From the IMG/VR virus record IMGVR_UViG_3300033553_000108, positions 1 to 21,029 of that record: a DNA stretch of 21,029 nucleotides; one strand, written 5' to 3'. The position numbers and the translations under genes are program-made. The notes under the pieces are model-generated. The model saw only the letters and a program-made list of their open reading frames with translations. It ran no database searches and was not told the origin of the DNA. Below, in pieces: positions 15,601 to 21,029 of this stretch. Numbering within the stretch: position 1 is the stretch's first letter; every line of letters begins with the position of its first letter. This DNA comes from a virus.

Positions 15601-16579
15601 GGACGCGACCGGCAAGGTTCACGACGCAGGCGAGATTCTCCAGAGCCTCCAGCCGGTTACGCAGTTCGCAACCGGCACCGTCACGGCGCCCGTCCTCGCT
15701 GGCACGATCGATCAGACGCTCCAGCCGGTAAGCCAGAGCCTTACTGGCACCTGGCAGGATCCGGTCGATTCCGGGTCCATCAACCAGACCCTTCAGCCGG
15801 TCACGCAGTCGGCAACGGGCACGGTGGTCGATCCGGTCGACTCCGGGGCCATCGTCCAGACACTCGCTTCGGTCAGCCAAGAAGCGACCGGCACAGTCAC
15901 TGCGCCGGTCGATGCGGGCGAGATCGCCCAGACCCTGATCCCGGTCACGCAGGCCGCGACGGGCGCCGTCACGGTCCCGGTCTACGCGGGCACGGTCAGC
16001 CAGACGCTGTCCCCGGTCACCCAGAGCGCCACCGGTACACACAGAGCCGCAGCGGCGGGCACGATCGCCCAGACGCTGGCCCCGGTCACGCAGGCGGCGA
16101 CGGGCACCCAGGTTCGTCCGGTCGACGCAGGCGCCATCAGTCAGTTCTTGGCGCCGATCTCCCAGAGTGCAACCGGTAGCGCAGCACCTCCGGTGTTCCC
16201 TGGCGTGGCCTCTCAGAGTCTCCAGCCGATCACGCAGTCGGCGTCGGGCACGGTCGCCCTGCCGACGTACCGAATGGTCATTGACCAGACGCTGGCGCCG
16301 GTCACACAGGACGCTTCGGGCGTCACGACGCGACCGATCTTCACGGGCGCCGCCATTCAGGTCTTGGCTGCCGTCACCCAGGCAATGGGGGGTGCTTCCG
16401 GTCGAGAGGTCTTGATCTGGATCTACGGCACGATCAGCGCCGAATCCCTGGTCGGCTCCATTCCAGAGCCTACGATCCTGCGTGGAGTGATTGACGAGGA
16501 TGAGATCGGGAGCGGTATTCTCTCTGAAGCCCTCATCGGCTCTACCACTCGACAGACCCTTACTGGAGAGATCTCCTAA
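12635..16579 (+). CDS. Giant repeat fibre protein, about 41 tandem 24-residue repeats
   Basis: A 1314-residue protein from GTG 12635, one base after the previous stop. Residues 1-155 are a beta-sandwich paralogous to the N-terminus of the 377-aa protein. Residues about 157-256 form a second beta-sandwich (RTIRYRAAMIGNAGTMTVAL, then SDYNGLELRVSG). Residues about 265-1255 are about 41 units with core I-x-Q-(S/T)-L-Q-P-V-(T/S)-Q-x-A-T-G-T and an ending like PVYAG. Residues 1256-1314 are a distinct C-terminal cap with looser I-x-G/L-x-G-x-I periodicity. The regular alternation of hydrophobic and Thr/Ser/Gln residues suggests a beta-solenoid or stacked beta-hairpin shaft. There are no cysteines, signal peptide or membrane segments. 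Probable role: a long virion fibre or whisker; a tape measure is less likely because it is beta- and not helix-rich. Confidence 0.8.
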   Translation: MADLTPLSPAAPLDASDNSYLTFTASTTEVATSPLANVPADFLSMSTLTWQVESSITLAGTDDTYDLAIRLMDGATVLAAADAGGTFAAVRSLSGAPTMDVVTGPTGFAYVNTSATKTQWDNASVELQQTHGQNMAGDGAAIRVDHVVIDGTYVGLVETPVARFALTDPGPVVAGTRTIRYRAAMIGNAGTMTVALHESGGALVQSWTENVDGTPTTFEHEITNSVSDYNGLELRVSGTGIAGSSLRLYQAELKVPGEIDLGVSGSIEQSLQPVTQSASGAFTAPVYEGDIAQGLQPVTQSASGAFAAPVYEGDIDQTLQPVSQLATGETVSVFTGSASQTLEPVTQSASGSKTNPVYTGSIDQGLQPVTQEVDGSYFRLTSQWAGPVSATTAGTYTAEIDQSVAAVAQSASGTFKAVFAGEIDQSLQPVSQDATGTVIAPVFAGEITQGLQSVSQDATGTAAAPVYAGEITQGLQSISQSATGSTGVPVSAGTIVQSLAAVTQSATGVHDDPDFIGSASQTLQPVDQSATGTSAPPTWAGDIDQSLQPVTQSAVGKVPDIGVIDQTLAPVTQSATGTHAAPVYAGVINQSLQAISQAAVGAVEVPVYAGAIDQGLRPVSQAATGANVKPVDQGAIIQHLQPVTQSASGSFFRLVSAWTAPASATTAGTLSGTIDQDLQPVSQAATGAVSPPVYSGAIDQTLAAVEQAATGTAEAPVLAGSIAQTLAAVTQAATGTTTAPVYAGAIDQSLQPVTQDATGVIADPVVAGAIDQSLQPVSQSATGKVPDTGAIAQSLQPVSQSATGTVADPVYAGEITQSLQPVTQGATGTVGDPVRAGDIAQELQAVSQSATGTQTKPVDEGAITQHLQPVSQDATGTVTTPVLAGSISQTLQPVSQDATGTVADPIYAGAITQSLQPVSQDATGSTATPVLAGTISQTLQPVTQAATGKVHDTGSIDQSLQPVTQSATGTVTAPIYSGSISQSLQPVTQDATGKVHDAGEILQSLQPVTQFATGTVTAPVLAGTIDQTLQPVSQSLTGTWQDPVDSGSINQTLQPVTQSATGTVVDPVDSGAIVQTLASVSQEATGTVTAPVDAGEIAQTLIPVTQAATGAVTVPVYAGTVSQTLSPVTQSATGTHRAAAAGTIAQTLAPVTQAATGTQVRPVDAGAISQFLAPISQSATGSAAPPVFPGVASQSLQPITQSASGTVALPTYRMVIDQTLAPVTQDASGVTTRPIFTGAAIQVLAAVTQAMGGASGREVLIWIYGTISAESLVGSIPEPTILRGVIDEDEIGSGILSEALIGSTTRQTLTGEIS
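13427..16399 (+). repeat. About 41 tandem copies of a 72-bp coding repeat
   Basis: Nearly all units encode 23-24 residues. Four are short (21 residues) and share a K-V-(P/H)-D-x-G ending, near 14300-14322, 14980-15003, 15478-15500 and 15612-15633. Two units carry the same longer insertion, (Y/F)FRLxSxW then P-x-SATTAGT, near 13753-13823 and 14575-14650. Synonymous and amino acid differences between units are common, so the array is old or under diversifying turnover and not a recent amplification. Confidence 0.92.
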
Positions 16580-16875
16580 TGAAGATCACAGCACTGGAGC
16601 AATCCACGGTCGAGGAGATCATTCGAGGGTGGGACATCGCCCCCACGGTCCCGACGACGATGACCTTCTACGCCAAGTCCCGCGATGGCGACATCACCAC
16701 GTGGACACAGGCATCCGGCGTCACGAACAACGACGACGGGACTGGCACGTGGAAGATCGAGGTCGATGACCTGCCGCCAGGCTCCTACACGTGGTGGGCC
16801 ATCGCTGATCTCGGCGTCAATGGCCTCAAGATTCCGACAGAGATGGAAGGCCCACTGGAGATTCGGGAACGATGA
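16579..16875 (+). CDS. Small Ig-like structural protein
   Basis: A 98-residue protein whose ATG overlaps the stop of the giant fibre gene (TAATG). Alternating strands (TTMTFYAKSRDGD, GTGTWKIEVDDLPPGSYTWW, PTEMEGPLEI) suggest an immunoglobulin-like beta-sandwich of the type found in phage head and tail accessory proteins. There is no catalytic motif. Coupling to the fibre gene suggests a partner or cap for the fibre, or a capsid-surface protein. Its stop overlaps the next start (ATGA). Confidence 0.65.
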   Translation: MKITALEQSTVEEIIRGWDIAPTVPTTMTFYAKSRDGDITTWTQASGVTNNDDGTGTWKIEVDDLPPGSYTWWAIADLGVNGLKIPTEMEGPLEIRER

Positions 16876-17141
16876 AGTCTGACGCGATCGACGTTCGCTG
16901 CTTCTGCAGAAACGAGCCATTGATCGCTGTCGCGGGCCGCGATGCCCGGTCTGGTGAGCCTTTCGTGCATATCAAGTCATGGAAGGGTGATCGACTGAAT
17001 GCCGAGGCTGTCGTTACGGCCGGAACGGTGCGGATTCGGTGCCGCGTCTGTATGCGCTGGCATCGCCTGACGATCGTGGATGTGGTCGAAAGCGCTCAGG
17101 AACCTCTACCGGTGGGCATCAAGTCAGCCATCTCGGCGTAA
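16872..17141 (+). CDS. Zinc-ribbon protein (Com-like)
   Basis: An 89-residue protein with a two-knuckle cysteine arrangement: C10 and C12 (VRCFCRNEPL), then C57 and C60 (IRCRVCMRWH), with FVHIKSWKGDRLNAEA between them. The layout resembles the small Com-type zinc ribbons of phages; in phage Mu, Com is a translational activator that binds mRNA. Here it lies between structural genes, so it may be an RNA-binding regulator or a small structural zinc protein. The ATG overlaps the preceding stop. The first knuckle is CxC and not CxxC, which is unusual, and H64 may contribute a ligand. Confidence 0.6.
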   Translation: MKSDAIDVRCFCRNEPLIAVAGRDARSGEPFVHIKSWKGDRLNAEAVVTAGTVRIRCRVCMRWHRLTIVDVVESAQEPLPVGIKSAISA

Positions 17142-17152
17142 AAGATGACGAG

Positions 17153-18442
17153 ATGATTGCTTTGAGGTGCACTGGCGCTGGTACTTTGCTGCCCGTGAAT
17201 GAGAAGTCTCCAGACCTCAGCACCTTCGGTGCCGTGATGACCGCACCCCGGATCGTCTCTTCTGGATCATTCTTCTCAACCCCCACGACCCGTCAAACGG
17301 ACAAGGGTACGCACATCATCGAGGGCCTCCGCATCTTCAAGGCGGCTACCTTCGCTGACTCCATGGGGATCGTTCGGACCTGGGAAGAAAGTCATCTCGA
17401 GCAGATGGCCTTCCACTTCCGGCTCCTCCGTGACGCTGGGACATTCCCCAACGTCCCGGTCCGTGTGGATCATTCATTCTCGGCGCAGAACGTCATCGGC
17501 TACCTCGTGGACGTGTACCGCGACCGCGAGGATTCGATGTTCCTGTCCGCAGACATCGAGATCACTGAGCCTGACGCCTACGAAAAGTGGGAGCGCGGTA
17601 CCTACCGTTCTCGTTCTCTAGAGGTCGGCATGTATGAGACAAATGACGAAGCGGCCTACTGGCCCGTCGTCATGGGTCTTGCCTTCGTGGACATCCCGGC
17701 TGTTGAGGGCCTGCACGCCAAGGGCCGTACGGCACCTCCGAACCCGTCCGAGGACGGGAAGGGTCGTGCGAACTTCAACTTCTCGCAGACGCTGAAGGAC
17801 GACGACAAGGAGACGAAAGTGGACGAAGAAGAGTTCCTCGCAGCGTGCGCCTACGCCGCATGGGTCGAAGCAGCCGAGTACGCCCAGCGTGCTGACGACT
17901 GGATCCGTGCCGCCGACTACGCCGCCGCCCTCGATGCCCATCAGGAGCAGGCACAGGCCCTCGGTCTGACCGCCAACCACGGTCGCCTCCCTGCCGCCAC
18001 GTTCCGCGTGGGTGGCCAGGAGGTCAGCGACACGGCCCAGGTGCAGCAGCACATCACGGCACTGGAAACCTTCCAGTCGGAGACAATCTCCACTGGTCGC
18101 TCCGACTTCGTGAACGATCTGGCCTCTGACGGTCGCATCGCTGCAACCCAGGTCGACTCCATGCAGGCGCTCGTCGCCACCATGAACGACACCCAGTTCG
18201 AAGCATTCAAGGGCACCTACGAGGGTGCCCCCACCAACAGCCTCTTCGGACAGTACGGCCAGAACCACGGTGGGGGCGGTCAGCCGCCCGCAGGCAACGA
18301 TGGTGCGGTCGATATCAGCGAGGTCGACACCCTCGAAGAGATCGTCGCCAACCACCGTCGCACCGGCAAGTCCCAGGAGCAGATCGAGAAGCTGGATAGC
18401 TTCAAGAAGCTCCAGCAACTCAAGCAGGCCCAGGGCCAGTAG
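17153..18442 (+). CDS. Prohead protease with C-terminal scaffold region
   Basis: About 429 residues from ATG 17153; other possible starts are GTG 17195 and ATG 17237, none with a strong ribosome binding site. Residues about 45-190 look like a capsid maturation protease: VPVRVDHS with H107, YRSRSLEVGM with S153 or S155 as candidate nucleophile, and GLAFVDIPAVEGL with D180. After a charged linker, residues about 230-429 are Ala/Gln/Glu-rich and helical, ending EKLDSFKKLQQLKQAQGQ, as expected of an internal scaffold. A protease-scaffold fusion directly before decoration and capsid genes is a common phage arrangement. The assignment of catalytic residues is tentative. Confidence 0.72.
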   Translation: MIALRCTGAGTLLPVNEKSPDLSTFGAVMTAPRIVSSGSFFSTPTTRQTDKGTHIIEGLRIFKAATFADSMGIVRTWEESHLEQMAFHFRLLRDAGTFPNVPVRVDHSFSAQNVIGYLVDVYRDREDSMFLSADIEITEPDAYEKWERGTYRSRSLEVGMYETNDEAAYWPVVMGLAFVDIPAVEGLHAKGRTAPPNPSEDGKGRANFNFSQTLKDDDKETKVDEEEFLAACAYAAWVEAAEYAQRADDWIRAADYAAALDAHQEQAQALGLTANHGRLPAATFRVGGQEVSDTAQVQQHITALETFQSETISTGRSDFVNDLASDGRIAATQVDSMQALVATMNDTQFEAFKGTYEGAPTNSLFGQYGQNHGGGGQPPAGNDGAVDISEVDTLEEIVANHRRTGKSQEQIEKLDSFKKLQQLKQAQGQ

Positions 18443-18454
18443 GAGGAAATCCAG

Positions 18455-18904
18455 ATGCCCCACTTCGATGCAGGCGGTGCTGCCCGGACTCCGTTCGGGA
18501 AGAACCAGTACCTCCGCTCCACGCAGGACATCAAGGTCGAGTCGTACACGTTCGCCAAGGACGGTATCCCGACCGAGACGATCGACGGCGATACCCAGAA
18601 GGTGCTCCAGCCCGGAACCGTGATCGCCAAGATCACCTCCGGTGCCGATTCGGGCAAGGTCGGCGTGTTCCAGGCCGGTGTGACGGACGGTCGTCAGACC
18701 TCCGCCAACATCGTCGGCGTGGTCGACACCTTCCTTCCCTGGCAGCTTCTCGAGCGTGATGTCGAAGTCGGCGTCACGTACGAGGCCGCCGTCAAGGAAG
18801 CCTGGTGCTTCGAGTACGACGGCGCTGGCGCTCGTGTCGCCCTGACCACCATCACCCGCGACGCGATCCTCGCCCTCGACGGCGTGGCGCTGCTGTTCAA
18901 GTAG
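18455..18904 (+). CDS. Head decoration protein (lambda gpD-like)
   Basis: A 149-residue protein with the feature order of the phage head decoration family: a flexible N-terminus, then VLQPGTVIAKITSG, then TDGRQTSANIVGVV, and a beta-rich C-terminus. It should bind the expanded capsid shell at the three-fold sites and stabilise it. A very strong AGGAGG site overlaps the stop of the protease gene, about 9 nt before ATG 18455, consistent with a highly expressed virion protein. The major capsid gene follows after 12 bp. Confidence 0.82.
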   Translation: MPHFDAGGAARTPFGKNQYLRSTQDIKVESYTFAKDGIPTETIDGDTQKVLQPGTVIAKITSGADSGKVGVFQAGVTDGRQTSANIVGVVDTFLPWQLLERDVEVGVTYEAAVKEAWCFEYDGAGARVALTTITRDAILALDGVALLFK

Positions 18905-18916
18905 GAGGAGTTCAAG

Positions 18917-20083
18917 ATGCCATTCCCGGCTCAGGACCGGCTCATTCGCAAGGAGGTTGCCCTTGGCACCCTTCGCGAACTCGAGCCTCCCAAGACCCAC
19001 ATCGGCACGCGGGTTCTCGCCCCGTTCCAAGAGGTCGCCACCGACGACGTGATCTTCGACTACGCGAAGGGTCTGACCGATGGTCTGGCCCCGGCCCGTG
19101 CCGAGGACGCCGAGTCCGAACTCGCACAGAAGGATCTCGCCTACGGCGGGGTCGGTCGAGCCGCCGTGCTCGACTGGGCGCTGAAGGACCACTACGTGGC
19201 CTCCGATGTGACCCGCTACCGCGAGGCGCTCCTCATCCAGGCCCGTGTTTCCGGTGACAACTCGATCAACCTCCCGCTGTCGGTGGGCAACATGGTCGAG
19301 GACTTCCGGGGCAAGGTCGCCCGTGACGACGCCCTTCGGCGTCGTAAGCTCGACAACCGGATCGAGTGGATGATCACGCAGGCCCTGGAGACGGGTGGCA
19401 TCACCTACGACGACGGGAAGATCAAGTTCACCGTCGACTTCGGTCGCCCCGGTGGCCAGTCCAACCAGGCCCCCGCTGGCGGTCTGTGGTCGGCCACCAC
19501 GTCCGATCCGATCGGTGACATCCTCGCCATGCAGGAGTTCATGTACGACACCTACGGTGTCCGCATGACTCGGGCAATCACGTCCCGCAAGGTGCTCAAC
19601 GCCATCCTCAACTCGGACCGGTTCGCCGCCCGATCTGGCATGGCGGTCGGCGGCTACGCCGTGACGGCTGGCGACACCGAGGTCAGTGGCACGGCCATCG
19701 ATCCCCGGTACCTGATCGACGGCTGGGGGCCTTCTGCGGCACAGGCCGTGCTGGAGCGTGCCACCAACGTCCAGTTCATCGAGTACGACTCGGTGTACCG
19801 GACCCGAGCGGTTGGCACCAACACGGTCGTCAACAACCGATTCCTGTCGGACAACAAGATCTTCTTCCTGCCGGACGCCGACGACGTGTCCGAACTGGAC
19901 GACGCGCTTGGGTTCGGCAAGACGCTGACCTCGCCCCACCCCGAGGGCAACTGGCAGGCCGGTTACTACGAGTGGGAGGTCGAGACGAAGGATCCTTGGG
20001 GCACTACCCGAGGAACCGGCATCAAGGCCTTCCCGGTGTTCCCGCACATGGATCTCACCTACACCATGTCGGCGCTGGCCTAG
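18917..20083 (+). CDS. Major capsid protein (lambda gpE family)
   Basis: A 388-residue protein resembling the phage capsid E family (HK97 fold). The landmarks are LAPFQEVATDDVIFDYAKG near the start, a helical spine around residues 125-160, the segment GGITYDDGKIKFTVDFGRP, and a C-terminal stretch with KTLTSPHPEGNWQAGYYEWE. It forms the icosahedral shell. A strong AGGAGG site lies about 7 nt before ATG 18917. It follows the decoration gene, as in lambda-like modules, and a terminator hairpin follows its stop, so its transcript can be separated from downstream genes. Confidence 0.9.
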   Translation: MPFPAQDRLIRKEVALGTLRELEPPKTHIGTRVLAPFQEVATDDVIFDYAKGLTDGLAPARAEDAESELAQKDLAYGGVGRAAVLDWALKDHYVASDVTRYREALLIQARVSGDNSINLPLSVGNMVEDFRGKVARDDALRRRKLDNRIEWMITQALETGGITYDDGKIKFTVDFGRPGGQSNQAPAGGLWSATTSDPIGDILAMQEFMYDTYGVRMTRAITSRKVLNAILNSDRFAARSGMAVGGYAVTAGDTEVSGTAIDPRYLIDGWGPSAAQAVLERATNVQFIEYDSVYRTRAVGTNTVVNNRFLSDNKIFFLPDADDVSELDDALGFGKTLTSPHPEGNWQAGYYEWEVETKDPWGTTRGTGIKAFPVFPHMDLTYTMSALA

Positions 20084-20099
20084 CCAGACGTTCAGAAGG

Positions 20100-20121
20100 G
20101 CGGGGGGAGCGATCCCCCCGC
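20100..20121 (+). terminator. Terminator hairpin after major capsid gene
   Basis: Perfect 9-bp arms GCGGGGGGA (20100-20108) and TCCCCCCGC (20113-20121) close on the tetraloop GCGA, a GNRA loop, and are followed by TTT. It lies 16 bp after the capsid stop and before the ribosome binding site of the next gene, so it probably reduces transcription into the connector genes or protects the 3' end of the capsid mRNA. Confidence 0.8.
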
Positions 20122-20140
20122 TTTCGGACAGGAGACAAAC

Positions 20141-20572
20141 ATGGACGACATCACAGACGAGGAGCGCCAGGAGAATCTGGCAGGTGTGCCCAAGCGCGCC
20201 AAGTTCCCGTACCACAAGGGTGGCGGCTGGTACGTCACCGAGGAGGGAGAGATCGTGCAGGGCGACCCCAGCGACGATGACGACACGCTCAAGACCGACC
20301 CCATCAACCCGGAGATCGACGCGCCGATCGGCGCGCCGGTGACCGAGGATTCTGCTGCTGCCCAGCGCGGCGAGCAGGCTGCCCTCGGCACGCCCCTCCC
20401 GGTCGAGACGGCCGATGAGGATCTGTCCGAGGTGGAGAAGCTCGCCAAGGAGCACCGCGAGCGCAACGCTCTCGCCAAGGTCAACCGTGCTGGGTACAGC
20501 CCGGACGCCCCGCATCCCAGCGAGCGCGAGCCGAACGAGGCGCACGGTCGCCGTAGCAAGAACGACGAGTAG
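20141..20572 (+). CDS. Acidic hypothetical protein downstream of capsid
   Basis: A 143-residue, highly charged, probably largely disordered protein. The N-terminal part has PKRAKFPYHKGGGWYVTEEG, a small beta-type motif; the middle is an acidic Asp/Pro/Ala-rich stretch; and about residues 90-110 are helical (EVEKLAKEHRERNALAKV). AGGAG precedes ATG 20141 at about 7-8 nt. Small proteins of this kind are common between capsid and head-tail connector genes in actinobacteriophages, with unknown function. No domain is recognised. Confidence 0.7.
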   Translation: MDDITDEERQENLAGVPKRAKFPYHKGGGWYVTEEGEIVQGDPSDDDDTLKTDPINPEIDAPIGAPVTEDSAAAQRGEQAALGTPLPVETADEDLSEVEKLAKEHRERNALAKVNRAGYSPDAPHPSEREPNEAHGRRSKNDE

Positions 20573-20586
20573 ACCGGAAGGTCGCC

Positions 20587-21029
20587 ATGCGATACTGTGA
20601 GGTAGAAGATCTCCTCATTGGCGACCTGATCCTTCCGGCTACCGTCAAGCCCGAGCGGTTCATCCAGTCGGCGTCGGACGAGATCGACGCCAAACTGGGA
20701 TGGACGTACAAGACCCCGCTGGCCCCACTGACGGTGCCAGCGGGGTCGGGCGATCTTGTGCCAGAGTTCAAGCACCTGCCCCGTCATGAGCGGCTGCTGA
20801 TCGTCAGTATCTGCGCTCGCCTGGCGTCCGGTCGTCTGATCATGACGCTGGACACCGCGGGCGAACAGACCACGTTGCACGCCTACGGCTTCCGTCTCGT
20901 CAAGGAAGCCCTGGATGAACTGCATACCGTCTCCAACGGCGCGGTCGAACTGATCGCCGCCAAACAAGATCCGTCCACGTTGGCTGGCGAGTCCGACACG
21001 GCCCCGTCAATCAAGAACTACGACGACGA
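20587..21029 (+). CDS. Head-tail connector/adaptor protein (partial, cut by window end)
   Basis: The frame starts at ATG 20587, with GGAAGG five bases upstream, and runs off the right edge after about 147 residues. The N-terminus MRYCEVEDLLIGDLIL and the helix FIQSASDEIDAKLGW, followed by helices HERLLIVSICARLASGRL and FRLVKEALDEL, resemble gp6-like head-completion adaptors, which are helical and bind beneath the portal. Position after the capsid gene supports this. The C-terminus is not seen. Confidence 0.7.
   Translation, partial: MRYCEVEDLLIGDLILPATVKPERFIQSASDEIDAKLGWTYKTPLAPLTVPAGSGDLVPEFKHLPRHERLLIVSICARLASGRLIMTLDTAGEQTTLHAYGFRLVKEALDELHTVSNGAVELIAAKQDPSTLAGESDTAPSIKNYDD

Noticed and set aside
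14645-16042. 465-codon minus-strand frame with Arg/Asp-rich repeats
   Set aside because: It is the reverse translation of the 72-bp coding repeats; the repeating pattern merely mirrors the real gene.
13427-16399. CRISPR-like repeat array
   Set aside because: The repeats are contiguous, degenerate, in frame and without unique spacers; they encode protein repeats.
12635-16579. Tape measure protein
   Set aside because: The protein is long and near structural genes, but it is beta- and Thr/Gln/Ser-rich with short periodic units, has no long helices or membrane segments, and lies before the capsid gene instead of after the tail genes.
17618-20545. 975-codon open frame on the minus strand across protease, decoration and capsid genes
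   Set aside because: It is antisense to three well-supported genes with strong ribosome sites; its length follows from high-GC codon use. Its Leu/Gly/Val/Arg-rich translation has no recognisable domain.

Overview
The window looks like part of the genome of a tailed double-stranded DNA phage (or prophage) of a high-GC Gram-positive host. GC is high by eye, GTG starts are common, genes are packed with ATGA/GTGA/TGATG junctions, and the gene order is that of a virion morphogenesis module: large terminase, portal, structural accessory genes, protease/scaffold, head decoration protein, major capsid protein, head-tail connector. An actinobacterial host is my inference; nothing here names the host or shows whether the phage is temperate.

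Layout. (1) Positions 1-1014 hold no convincing gene but are dense in short repeats: two perfect DnaA boxes, 12-bp iteron-like repeats, a G7-tract motif on both strands, five copies of a 16-bp dyad, a 42-bp tandem duplication and two clean palindromes. This looks like a replication origin and/or repressor-binding control region. (2) 1015-1645 encodes two small membrane proteins (holin-like), closed by a strong hairpin terminator at 1649-1689. (3) 1766-4781, minus strand, encodes a two-gene replication unit: an archaeo-eukaryotic-type primase and a protein joining a CHC2-like zinc finger to a P-loop ATPase/helicase. (4) A divergent intergenic region at 4782-4974 separates it from the plus-strand packaging and head operon. 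(5) 4975-10238: a protein of unknown function with a four-cysteine cluster, a 57-aa ORF, the large terminase and the portal. (6) 10268-16579: a virion-protein-like gene, then a translationally coupled cassette of three proteins sharing about 51 copies of a 24-residue repeat, with a small cysteine-rich protein inserted among them. The largest, 1314 aa, carries about 41 copies. (7) 16579-20083: an Ig-like small protein, a zinc-ribbon protein, the prohead protease/scaffold, decoration protein and major capsid protein (gpE-type), then a GNRA-loop terminator. (8) 20141 to the end: an acidic hypothetical protein and a head-tail connector gene cut by the window edge.

How it fits together. The minus-strand pair would start DNA synthesis, possibly at the repeat-rich region. 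TerL and portal package DNA into a head made by protease/scaffold, decoration and capsid proteins. The repeat cassette most likely encodes elongated virion appendages (head, neck or tail fibres), but its position between portal and protease, before the capsid gene, is unusual. That cassette and the 1-kb repeat-rich region are the two most interesting parts of the window.
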